Part shown: piece after piece, positions 1 through 11,600 of the stretch | Position numbering within the stretch: the stretch's first letter is position 1 | Layout: every line of letters starts with the position of its first letter | NCBI GenBank assembly: GCA_038030265.1 | Contig: CM075943.1 | Location: 36,518,001 to 36,582,000 of the forward strand | Origin: Corythucha ciliata | Taxonomy: Eukaryota; Arthropoda; Insecta; Hemiptera; Tingidae | Length of the DNA stretch: 64,000 nucleotides | Direction of reading: 5' to 3' | Program-made: the position numbers and the translations under genes | The notes under the pieces: generated by a model | What the model was told of the DNA's origin: nothing | Seen by the model: only the letters and a program-made list of their open reading frames with translations | Databases searched by the model: none

Positions 1-1147
1 CAAGCACGAGATGAAATTATTTCAATTTACAGCGCACACACTAATGCAACAACACTCATGGACGTTCACGGGAGGCTAATGTTCTTGCCGTACAAAAAAA
101 AAATCGCCTGCTTCAATCGGAATCGTGTCTCCTTTTTAGATGTTTCACTCTTTCACTTTACTTACACGAAGAAATGATGAGGGGAAGGGGAGGGGGTTTA
201 CTCACCACAAGGGAGTCGAGTTGACCAAGGCGATGAAAGGGGGAAGGGTAACGGCAAGCGCGCGCCTCAGTTCAAACCAAAACGGCCGGGCGTGGATGTT
301 GAGTGTCTTAACATGGTCTTAACATCCTCAACTCGGTGGATTTGGCGTGGTTAAATCAGGAAAAAATAAGAACATTGAAAAAGGAACCAAAATTAAGCTG
401 CGCGTTTTAGTAGAAGACTGTAGGGGCCGCCTGGAAAGAGTGGAGATGAATTTGAAGCGGAATATCGCTTCTGGTGTTTTTCAAGGTGCCTAAATTTTCT
501 ATAGGTGCCGCAGATCACTGTCCTTCACCTACGTCACGAGCAGTCCCAACCGCCATTGCGCTAGACCCAGTACGTTATTAATTGTTATTGGGTTGTGATT
601 TTTGAGAAATCATAAACTTCAATTTCAAAATTAACTTGCTCTGCTGCTCTAGGGTGAGCAATCGGAAGTAAAGGACTGCTGGTGACGTCAGTCCCCCACC
701 CCTCCCGCCTGTTGAGCAGGGGGAAATCTGCGGCACCTATAGTTTTTAATAAAGTACGTATAAACAAGCTTATGTTTCAAGAATACGAGGGAAAACAACG
801 GAATTCATCATACTTATGGAGTGTTCCTTTGGCACAAAATTTCGAAATCCGGGCACCAAAAAGGAAGGCCATGCCAGTGAGTGAGTAACGGACCCAGCTC
901 TCCCCTCGCCCTTTCTGACAGCTAGGCCTGCATCCAGCAACGGCAGTAAAGCTCATGGGCGCAGTGGCTGATCCAGGGGAATTAAAGAGCCACCAGGGGC
1001 CAAACCCATCGAGTCAAATTTTAGGGTCATTTTTTCATAGGTACGGCGGTCTGAGACAGGCGTCCCCTGAGCGAGGTCCATGTCAGGGGCGGATACACAG
1101 ATTTGACCGGCTCGGGGCACTGGGAAAATATCGGCCCAAAATACATA
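1..1147. other. No gene seen; transposon-like debris
   Basis: Both strands show only short shadow frames. A CAGGGGCGGATACACAG tip near 1084 resembles the 5' end of hAT-like repeats elsewhere in the window, but no partner end with a matching 8-bp duplication was found. Confidence 0.4.
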
Positions 1148-1450
1148 TACAGGGTGTAACGGAAAAGTCTGGCATAAATGAAAAGGGTTGTTCTTGGTCA
1201 CATTTGGAGCCAAAATGACCCTATGCACCATGGTCCGATTACTTATGATTTTGGAGATAATCGGGGTTTTCCTAATTTATAATGCATCCACGGTTTTCCT
1301 TAGTAAATCGTCTGTATCTGGTGAAAAAATTGTCTCATTGAAATTTAAAAGAAGCCATTGGAAAGAGCACTAAATTCTCTGCAGGATTGGATATTTTCAT
1401 CTCTAAATCGATCGATATTTAAGTGCTTAAATTGCTACTGAACAGCCAAC
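1148..1450 (+). repeat. Single arm of a TACAGGGTG-ended element
   Basis: Starts TACAGGGTGTAACGG after TA and contains the GGAGATAATCG-type stretch seen in such arms. It shares the terminal motif with the fold-back elements at 19296-21265 and 44260-45781, but no inverted second arm is visible here, so it is a fragment or solo end. Confidence 0.45.
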
Positions 1451-1549
1451 TTCTTAGATTTCCAGAAAACTCCTAGTCTTTCAGCCAGCTGTCAATTCCT
1501 TTATGGCCGTCGTATAGGAAGTGTAAAAAATTATTAAAAACTTCTACTG

Positions 1550-3665
1550 TTAGTCAGCTTTCGAATGGCCTGTAATTAGCTCTTTTTGCTAATTGGCTGA
1601 AAAGTTGCCTCCGAAATGCTTGCCATTTTCTCAATTTTCTGTGAATTAGCAAATTTTCTCAATTTAACCCCCAATTAGCCATTTATCCTGTTTATAACCA
1701 CACACTAGCGTTTTTCTTCATTTTAGACGCTAAAATTATATATTTTTATACATTTCAGCCACGAGTTAGAGGTTTTTCCCTAATTTCGTCGCGAAATACT
1801 TGAAGCTTTTTCTGAATTTGGCTGAGGAATAGCGATTTTTTCACTTTCTGGCACAAAGCTACCATTAGAAGCCGCAAATTTGACGTTTTGTCCATTTAAA
1901 TAGCAAATTAGCGTTTTTCCTCACTTCAGCGCTTCTCAATTTTATCGGTGAATTAGCCACGGATTAGCGATTTTTCGCCATTTTAGCGATGAATTAGCGT
2001 TTTTTCTGTGTGTTTTGCGGTGATTTCGTATTTTAACCGCTAATGAGTCATTTTTCTCAATTTCATTCATGAATTAGCGCTTTTTCTGTACTTTATCCGC
2101 AGAAGCATTAAGATAACTTGAACAGCGAAGTAGCGCTTTTTCTCACTTCTGTCCGTGAATTAGTAGCGTACCGAGACATGGTGAGGGGGCCGGACGTGTT
2201 TTTGTGTACCACGGAAACTTCGTACACCTTGGTTATGTTGTGATTATTTGCGTCAGTTGACAGTGATATAGTGTAGAAAAGAACATACACCAAAACTTTT
2301 TATGATATTCCGGGTTTTACTCAATTTGAGGGCGTTCAAGTGGGGAGGCACCCGATCTTCCGCTCCTGGAGTGTAATAAGGATCACCACATACCTGGCTG
2401 GATATTTGAAGTTATTTCGTTTTTTTTTACGTTGAAATGGAACTATTGAGCCTAATTGTGGGATAAGTACCTAAGCCAAAACGCTGATGTAAAGGAACTG
2501 TGATCCAGAAAACAAACTAGACCTAGTTAGTCAGCTTTTCCAAGTTTATATTCCGTTTTTGTAATAATAACTTCGCTTTTCAACGATATTTTGAGTTTTG
2601 GATTTTTTAAACTCCAACTAATGATCCCTAGTAGAAAGCAGAGGTTTAATAGTGGTTTTTGGTAGAAACTATTGGTGGTGATCCTTATTACCCCACCCGG
2701 AGGGTAATAAGGATCAGACCACAAAAATGCTTTTTTATGGTGTTCATGCAATGATAATTGAAAAGTTGAGGCATGAAACTGGTTCTTTGGCTCAAGACTA
2801 AAATGAGAATCCAGTCCCCAAATTCTAAAAAAAATTATACGTGATGGAATTTATCTTAGAAGATGAAAAGTGATCCTAATTACACGATTTTACGGTGCGA
2901 TAGAAAAAAAACGCTAATTCGGGCTAAAATTGAGAAAAATGACAAATTCGCAACTGAAATCACAAAAAATCGCCCATTCGCGGATAAAAAGTGAAAAGCC
3001 ACTAATTCACACCTAATTTTCGAAAAATGCTAATTCACGACTGAAATTGAGAAGAATGGCTAATTAGCTGCTCAAATTGGGACATACGCTAATCCACTGC
3101 AAAAATTGAGAAAAATAGCTAAATCGATAATGAAATTGACAAAAAGCGTTACTTAGCGGCTAAACTTGGAACAATCCTATTTAGCGGATTAATTGAAAAG
3201 AATAGATGATTAATTCGCAGAAAAAACGTTCATTCGCGGATTCAAATGAAAAATGAAAATCGGCTAATTCACGGCTATATTAGAGAAAACTCTAATTCAC
3301 GACTAAAATTTAGTAATTCAACAGAAGACAATGATATGTTGCTTCTGAAGGCAACTTCGGGCATGAAACCTGAAAAAAAGCGCCAGTCCATAGCTAAAAG
3401 TTGAAAAAAAAAAAATTGTAAATACGGGGCAAAAATAGTTCCTACACCGCTAATTTGCGGCCAATATTGAGAAAAATCACTAATTACTTAGCGAAAAACT
3501 ATACTTGCAGCTCAAAGTGCTAATTCACTGCTGAAAAGGTAAAAAATCGCTAATTTGCTGCAAAATCGAGGAAAACTTCAATTCATGGCACAAATTGAGA
3601 AAAATCGCTAACATGGGGTAAAAGCGCGGTAAAATCACCTATTTGCGGACAAAGTGTATATAGGA
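1550..3665. repeat. Degenerate minisatellite (TTAGCG family), two head-to-head blocks
   Basis: About 1550-2170 carries diverged copies of a roughly 30-bp unit whose core reads ATTTTAGCCGCGAATTAGCG with a run of T between units; 2890-3665 carries the same unit in reverse complement. The 2170-2890 centre includes inverted copies of GTAATAAGGATCA (2371-2384 and 2705-2717). Units are heavily diverged, so period and count need computing. Other blocks of this family: 12390-12720, 43380-44255, 45790-46910, 51660-53025. Confidence 0.7.
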
Positions 3666-5122
3666 AAAGCCCTGTAATTCATGGATAAAATGGAAAAAAA
3701 CTTCAATTTTCGGCTATTTCATAGTTTTGAAATATTCATAAATCAAATGCGCTTCTTAGGTAATTTTTTCTCGTTCCCTCCTCATTTTGCTAGACGCACC
3801 CCTAAGGACGCGGCGCCCCTAGGCTGTTGCCTTCTCGCCCCCCCCCCCCTTAAAGCCGGCACTGGTTGATCTCAAACCAAGTCGAAGAGAAAAACTACAC
3901 ACAAAGATCACAATCTGCTTTGCTGAGCTGAATATAACGAGGTAGAATGACTAATTCCCCGATCAAGTCCCCAGTGGCCCAGTTCCCTGAAGATTGCAAC
4001 GAGACCATAAAATCGGTATCGGTGCAGATATAAGACAGCAAAGTAGGGGGAAAATGTATGCAGCGTGAGGGCTGAGGCACAAACTGCTGCAGCAGGCCTT
4101 TTAGAGTACGTGTATTCTGGGTGTACTCAATGAGTGAATTTTGAACCAACTGCTAAGCTATACGCTTTAAAACAGCCTAGGTTTTCTTAAAACCGGGACA
4201 CCCTTCAACCCATGACTCAAGATACAAGGCTCATGGGGTTGAAGGGTGTCGTGGTTTTAAGAACTTGATAGGTTTTCTCATTTGTCTCATTGTACCTATG
4301 CTATAATAAGCCATTTCCGGGATTCTGTAGGCTTACCTTAAGGACCATTATCAAGAAAAATTAATACGTAGTTACCAGTTTTTCAGAAAGACTGGGATCC
4401 GTTAGAGTTGGTGGGGGGAGAGGGCAGGCATCGGCCCTCCGGGTTCAACGAAAGTCCCCGCAATTGCTTTTTCAGTGACCAAAATCCGAGAAATTGATGC
4501 GCGAAATGCCACATCTAGGGCATAACTTCAGCGAAATCCCACGCCAAGGTCAAAATTTATGCGAAACCTCACGGGTGATGAGAATAAAACTGTTTTAATT
4601 GAAACGGCCGCGGCACACCCATCAAGGGAAAAATTTAAGCGAAATGCTCCTACTACTTACCACGCAAGAACATTGGAGGGAACACTCACGTGCAACTCGC
4701 AAATTGTATGAGGAATTGTCAATTTCATAAAAAAAAATTAGTAGAAAACTTTGTTGCCATGAGGAAATTGTCCACTTTGGAGCCGAAAATGGGAAATAAG
4801 TCACTTGAAACAATGACAACAACAATGGCAACAATGAAGGTGACATTTGTGAAAAATTCCCCATGTTAGAGCGAAAGGTTACATCCAGGTCAATACGTGT
4901 TTAAGCAAAAGGCCTCATTCGGGCGGTCATTCAGGTCAAAATCCATGCAAAATTGCACATTCTGTAGGCAGTATTTACGCAGATTATTGTCGCATTCAAA
5001 GAGGAATTTACACAGAATGCCCCACTGTGGACAAAACGCAACATTTCGGGGAACACTCATGCGAATCGCCAATTTTAAGGCCACGTCAATGGGAAAAATG
5101 TATACAAAACGCGTCACCAAGA
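3666..5122. repeat. Low-copy degenerate repeats, no gene
   Basis: From about 4440 to 5100 short phrases such as GCGAAATCCCACG and CACTCATGCGAATCGCCAA recur at irregular 30-90 bp spacing. A hairpin with about 32-bp arms lies at 4184-4263 (TTCTTAAAACCGGGACACCC against GGGTGTCGTGGTTTTAAGAA). No coding signal was recognised. Confidence 0.45.
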
Positions 5123-5404
5123 GCCTCGATGGTGTAATGGATACAATGCTCGCTTCGCAACCCAGCGGGCCTGGGTTCGAATCCAGCCATTGCCCATTAC
5201 ACTATAAGGCTGCGACGAGCTGTGACACGGCACACTCGGCTTCGTGTGGGCGTTCACGGCCATGTGCGTTCAACAAAACCGCGCACCGCACGAAACGCCC
5301 GCGTAGTACGGGTGTGAAGTGCACAGTTAGATCTGGGTATGGCGTAAGAGCCAAAGAGCTTAGGCGCCTGCCGGGTACAAAGCCCGGCGCCTCCGACAAA
5401 AACT
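5123..5404 (+). mobile_element. tRNA-derived SINE, copy 1
   Basis: The head is tRNA-like: box A TGGTGTAATGG, box B GGTTCGAATCC (5174-5184), and a CTTCGCA anticodon-like loop close to tRNA-Arg(TCG). The 3' acceptor side does not pair with GCCTCGA, so it is not a working tRNA. A non-tRNA body of about 200 bp follows, with CGCGTAGTACGGGTGTGAAG near 5300. A second copy sits at 41265-41573 on the other strand. No clear target duplication at this copy. Confidence 0.8.
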
Positions 5405-8400
5405 TGTCTGTTTTTAAGTGAATCGTCAGTTTCGTAAGGGAATAGTCAATTTTATGAGGAAATTGACATTTTTGAGAGAATCTTCATTTTTATAAATAAA
5501 TTGTTAATTCCCTGTGTGGTGAAACCTCAAAATACGCGGTTTTGTACGATAGACCCCAGCCTAGTTCTAGAACAAAAACCATGATTGAAACTCCAATCCG
5601 AATTCTACATCCCATAAAGATTCGCAGGCGAGAGAAAAGAACAAAAATCTGTTCTATATTCAACAGCCTCAAATCCCTATACAAATCGTCCTCGACCGCC
5701 TATCCCGCTTCAGCATAATTTTAAGAAATGAATTTTGACAAGTTTTTATACGCTGCAGGCCAGTCTTTGAAGTACAATCCCATACAATTACTCCATTCTT
5801 GAGAATAGGAAAAGCCAAGCTGTACCACAATCTTAAGTACCATAAGCTGTACCATTTTCAACACTTTCACAGGTAAAATTGATCTTAATAATTTAAACTT
5901 ATAAAGCAATTTTCTAATTCGACCACATATTAACGAGATCCTGCTTTCTAAATTTCAAGTTCTCATCAAAATATACACCTAAATATTTAGTACAAACAGC
6001 AAAATTTAGTTTAATACACAAACAATTTTCCGAGTTAAATCCATATAAGAGCAAGTATCATAATGAATTACCACTTGTTCCAAATTCCTCGTATTTTTTG
6101 ACTTACGACTAATACGGACCACTGCTGTCTTATCCACATTAAAGACAAGTTTATCAAAATTAAACCACAAATTAATCAAACTAACCTTAGTACTAACCAT
6201 ACGAATCAAATGCTCAGTATATCCCTTGCACACCCAAACACTTCCCATTGACTCTTAGGTCCGTATTTATGAACGTTCCTTGAAGCTTCCTTGAGTCAAG
6301 GAACCGTTGAGAACAGTTTTGATCACAATAAAAACATCTGTTTTAATGAATTTCAAGGGTTCCTTAATGACAAGGAACGTTCATAAATACGGGCATTAGA
6401 TCTAACAAATCATTGATAAAAATTAAGAATAAAACGGCCGTTCGAAAACCAAATTAATTCGCAGACACAACATAAGACATTTTTAGAAATGATACCAGCC
6501 TTGTATTGACGCATTTTTCCAACATCAGTCTCTCCCTCAAAGTATATTAAGGGTTTTTGTTCTGACCATCTCCAACCTTGTTTTACCAATCGTCCTACCT
6601 CACAGTTTAGAGTATACCTACGTCTAATTGAAGAAATTAATTCCGTAGCCTCGCTACGTGCTTAGTGCTGTCTACTACAGCGTATAGTTTATAGCCCACC
6701 ATCAGCTAGTTTTTGTACATCCCCCCAGTATCCAAACTGTTTATGGTCTGATGGCATATCACACTACGTGCCTATGCGGTAGGGTGCCAAGACGTACTCC
6801 TACTTTCCCCAGATATGTCCTACTTTTCGGAGCATCCGGGGACGTCCAGGCTCATTTTTCAGGTGTCCGCGGGGCAGGGGTACCCACAAGGGGAGGGGGA
6901 TGGCGCAGGGTGCGCCATAAAAATGGGGGAGGGGAGAGAAATAATCCATGCTTAGTCCCTCGCTGGCATAACGAGTTTCCCTAGGTCCACTTCACCTTTC
7001 AGAAAGTTGAATTTGAATCAAACACAATGCTACAACTAACGTGACGGATAGGAGTTCCGTTTGAGAAGTTCAGGCGATACTAACGACATCGTGAAACGTT
7101 CATCGCTCCCCTAGGTGAGTTTTGACCAAAACCGACTGCATTTCGCAATTGACAACGATCTAAAAGACTCATAAACCACGCCCAGCTCAAATCGAAGCAT
7201 TGGACAAAATCGTTAGCTCTATGTTTGCGTTGTGTGAAGTCTATGCAACCAAATAAATTTATTCCCTCGAAAAACCACTTGAAGCCAAAGGTGAAAGAGG
7301 AGCCTCGACACTATAGAGACAAGATTGTTGGCTGATGTCAATGACATTGCGAAACGCTGATTTTTGCTTTTGGCCGCTGACGTGATTAACCATTGTCAGA
7401 GGCACTCATTAACCACTTCCGGCTCAAATCGGAAAAATGACCCAAAATGAAAGAATCGCCCACGCGATAATTACGGGCGATGAGATTTTCGATCAGACGA
7501 ACAGTTGAAGGGGTTCTCCCGGTCATTCTGACGTACTTCGCCGTGTTGCATTATCCTGTTCTCAGGGGACCGAATTTTCCCGCGAACGAAGGTCACGGAA
7601 TCGACATCACTGAAGTCCAAAGGGAAGAGCTTCGAAGCACGTTCGGACCTCATCGCTAGGCTGCTTTGGTGTCGAGGAATCAGACCAACTAACGACATCG
7701 CTTACGCTAATTTTCATCCCTTTAATCATAATGAGGTATTTCAAGGTGGTGTGGGCAAAGGACATAATTTGAGTTTTAGTGGTTCCAGCGGGCTTTTATA
7801 AGTAAAAAGCTGAACATATTACTCCGGAATATGGGAGTATAAAGAGGAAAAAAATTACACTTGAACCTCCCAAGCAGCCAACAAAGTGTATTTTTCATTC
7901 CAAAATCGTGAAACATCAATTCAACACAAAAAACAGACATGCGTGTAATACTCTTTTGAGGTAATTTTGGCCTACAGACTGAATGATTGGTTTCGGGAAA
8001 AGGTTACTTACTACTAACAAAATAACGAGTTTCTAACGCGTATAAAAAGGGTAATTTTTTTGGTAACGAATAAACGAGTTAACGTTTTAATTAACGATGT
8101 CAGGTCGATGACCGGACAAGTGAAGCAGTCCCCAGAAATCTCAGGAAATATCCCCTGAAATCGGGGTTTTAGGGAGTAAAACCCTTGAAATTTGGGTTCT
8201 ACATACATGCAATAACTCGTTCCGGATCTAAATGCCTAATTCTTGCCAGTTGGCAGCGATTCATGGTGCAAAATCATAAGTTTTGGTGCCAGAAAAAGAT
8301 CAGTCTTCAGATTCAACATCTAGAGGCAAAAACATCCTCTAGTGCGGTGTACAGTAAGAGGACCTACCAGGCATAAATCCAGAATTCAGCGGAGATAGTG

Positions 8401-8650
8401 CGAGGGTTGTTCCTTTCATTTCGATCACTTCATTAGGTTCTCAAATTAGGACGTGAGCGGTATTTGGACATAGCCTGCGCTTGTTGGACAGAGCGACCGC
8501 GGGCGGGTCGGGTGAGCGTCAGTCACAGCCACAGCACAGAGGACGGTGCCAACATGAAAAAAACTAATGGCTGCAGATGTGCGAGTTATAAACGATCATT
8601 CAGGAAAAAATGAATAAAATTGTGACCCATTCGTAAGGCAGCATCGTAAA
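5405..8650. other. Non-coding stretch with a MITE and dispersed fragments
   Basis: No gene recognised. A fragment at 7208-7262 (CTATGTTTGCGTTGTGTGAA) matches the inverted-repeat element at 29427-29559. About 6840-6950 is G-rich low complexity. The rest shows no structure that I can read. Confidence 0.4.
6258..6395. mobile_element. Short inverted-repeat element (MITE)
   Basis: Arms CCGTATTTATGAACGTTCCT and AGGAACGTTCATAAATACGG bracket about 90 bp. It is flanked by TTA on both sides (6255-6257, 6396-6398), the 3-bp duplication type of PIF/Harbinger elements; outermost bases are imperfect. Confidence 0.65.
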
Positions 8651-8651
8651 T

Positions 8652-8657
8652 TTTATT
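8652..8657 (-). terminator. AATAAA polyadenylation signal of CHORDC1
   Basis: AATAAA on the minus strand about 15 nt after the CHORDC1 stop codon. The 3' UTR would be very short; position fits a canonical signal but no transcript evidence is available. Confidence 0.5.
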
Positions 8658-8671
8658 GATTCATTCAATTT

Positions 8672-11600
8672 CTATAAATCACTCAAATCAACAGATTCTA
8701 ACTGAGAAGTAGTTTCACCGACAGACGCCTTCGGGTTTTCTTCCAGCTGAATTGACTTCGGCATTGGAGTAACACCTAGTTTAGACCAAGATCCACCCTC
8801 TTTTTTGACGAGGCTCACTTCAACCTTGGCTGGAGTCATAGACACGGTGCATTTCTCGACATCCACGATCTGTAGAGCAACTCGGTCAAAAAAACGCGAT
8901 CTAAATCATTTCCATAAGTTGAGGAATATACATACACCATGAAGTTCTATGTCTGTAATGAACTTCCCCCGCTGTTCAGGAAAGTGCAGAGACAAGCAAA
9001 GTCGTACGGGGGACAACTCGACTTTGGAGGAATCCGGATCGCACTTCTTCCCAAAAACGGAAACGTACACGTGAGTCGCCGTTTGGAACCAGTCCATCCT
9101 ACAGAACATCTCTCCTTCCACCTGTTTTTTTAAAAACGTATTTACTTAATGAATAGAATACACTGATCATAACCTGAGAAATTAAGGATTCTCACTAGGC
9201 TACAAGAAGCGCATGCAGCAAACACTTAGGATAAAATACTTCAGCACTTGGAGTGTTACGTTAATTGGCAGGTAGCTAAACAGTTAACTGTCACCAATCA
9301 CACAATTCGCTGCTATAGACTAACATTCCACTAGTTGCCTATTGTGAATTCTATTTAAAGGACAAAATTCGAGTTATGCTCACCTGTTTTTTGTACCACA
9401 CGTGCTGACCCTTGGAACAGCCGGGCTGAGAGAGAAAATTGTCGAACTCGGTAGTTTTTTTGTTGCAACAAGACCAATATTTGAGGCCCTCATGGAACAC
9501 GGCATATCCTGGATGGTGTTCACAAGCGGTTTGTAGCGTGGAAGGCCCACCATACGTCTGTGAATTCAGCACGTATATTCAACAGATTCATCAAGGCGTA
9601 TTACACCGACACTCACAGTTTTGCAAGCAGTATTTGTGCATGGCGTACCAATGGGGGGAATTTCTGATTCAGTGAGAGAAGAGGTGCTGCATAGGTCGTC
9701 GGTATTTCCCTTGAGCAAAGATAACTGTTGCTTAAGGGAAGCGCTAACGTTGGGGCTCAAAATTACCTGAAAAAAAAAGGCGAAATTGTCAGTTTCTTAG
9801 AGATTTTGCAAGTTTCTCGGAAAAACAGATTCCAATGAAAAATGACCATTTTTGCTGAGGGAAAGTCTGTTTCCCGAGCAAAACTTCAAGATTTTGCTGT
9901 TTTTAACGGGCAAAATTTTCAGTCGGAATGCAAGTGGGCAGTTTGAAAGGGAAATGGGTATATTGACGGTTCACAAGTAGCAGTTAGTTTTAAGGAGTGT
10001 CATGACATGAACAAACGCGGTTTTGAAACTTGTGTAGCAGTCCATCCCTGGCCACGCCCTTCGTGGAATTGCCAGGTTTTGCTCAGAAAATTTAGTAAAG
10101 AAGGGGACAATTTCCCGGCAGAGGCGATTCTTTGTCTAGAGATGCATTGACGCTTTCCTTGCCGACTGCTGAGTACACAAATTACTGTTTTGGCGGTTAA
10201 ACTACCTGTTTTTATACAGAAAATCCTGTTTTAGACACATTTACCGGTTTTTAGGCTGAGTAGCCGGTTTCAGGATTGAATGGACGGTTTTCCCGTTGAG
10301 TTTCAAGATCTTTGTAATAACGCGCTGTTTCAGGGTCTGATATAGTCACTATTAAAGAACTCTCTGGGTTTCGTCGGGTAAATTACTTTGTTTGTTGAGT
10401 AAAGTCAGGTTATGGGGCTAAATTGACTGTATTATTGAAGACCAAATTGGACCAATACCTTATCCGGCTCACCGAAGCCCGAAGATTACCGCGAAAACGA
10501 AACCGCCCCCCGAAAACCCCGCATGTAGTTGAATGTAAAATCAAAAACCCCAGTTTAAATCATTAGGCCCAGGTGGAGGCGCGGGCTCAGTGCGTTCACC
10601 CCCCCTCCCCTGGTTTCTAGGAAAAAAACCTCTAAAGCCGGGTATCCGCTAAGGAAACAATTTCAAGAAACTGAAACAAAAACTGTTTCATAAAACAAAA
10701 AAAAGGGGGGAATGTTTCACAGAATGGGGAACTTGCACTGGTGTTTCTTGAAGGGGGCTCTTCCACAAGGCTATTGCTCACATTAAACATTGAAATCAAT
10801 CAAGGATTTTTTTAAAGCGAATTTTTAAAAACTTTGAGTGGGGGTTTGATTACGTCAAAGGTTATTTAATTAAATGGATGGTGTGGGGAAGAAGGGGGTA
10901 AGAACCATTTTCTGGGGACAATTTTTCTGTTATTTGTAAACAAAAAATGTTATAGTTCCCTCAGTTGCTTCACAAGAGACCATTGACGTCATTTTCCCTC
11001 GTACCATCTATCCCCTCTTGAAGAACTTTGAAATTTATACAAATTAGATAAGTAGCCGTAGTTGTCTAGGTTGTCAGTCATAACTTGTTGAGGATGTCCA
11101 AGACAAACCTTCCCCCCCCCCTTGGACCTTGGAGGTATGACTGACAACGTAGGCAACTACGGCTACTTCTCTAATTTGTATTATTGCACGCCTTGTATAT
11201 GTAACGATGTTACTAATCCTAATGATTTGAAATATAATTAAAAATCACCAAATGCACCAATCGGGCTGCAACCACCGTTGATATCCTGCTTCTGTCCATG
11301 TGCCAATTCACTGGATTACTTTTCTCCCAAATCGTGCGATGCAAGTTCCCCATTTCGAAACATTTTCTTTCAAGAAACACTGTTTCTGAAACAAATCTCT
11401 TTCCCACCTCGAGTCGGTAAAGATGAAAGAAAGTTGCTGTTTCATGAAACAAAGTTTCTCTAGTGGAAACAAGTTGTTTCAGTTTCAAGGAACTAACTAT
11501 AGAAGGAACCTTGGTTTTTAGTAATGAACGCAAATGGCGATGGGGGTTCAGACCCCCCCCCCCACGACAGCTGACGTTAGCCGCAAAATTGCAATATTTA

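Noticed and set aside
1550..3665. CRISPR-like array
   Set aside because: Units are degenerate, without constant spacers, in a eukaryotic context; this is a minisatellite.
5123..5195. Functional tRNA-Arg gene
   Set aside because: The acceptor stem does not close and the body continues as a SINE shared with 41265-41573.
4897..5421. 174-codon plus-strand open frame
   Set aside because: Runs through degenerate repeats into the tRNA-derived SINE; a chance frame.
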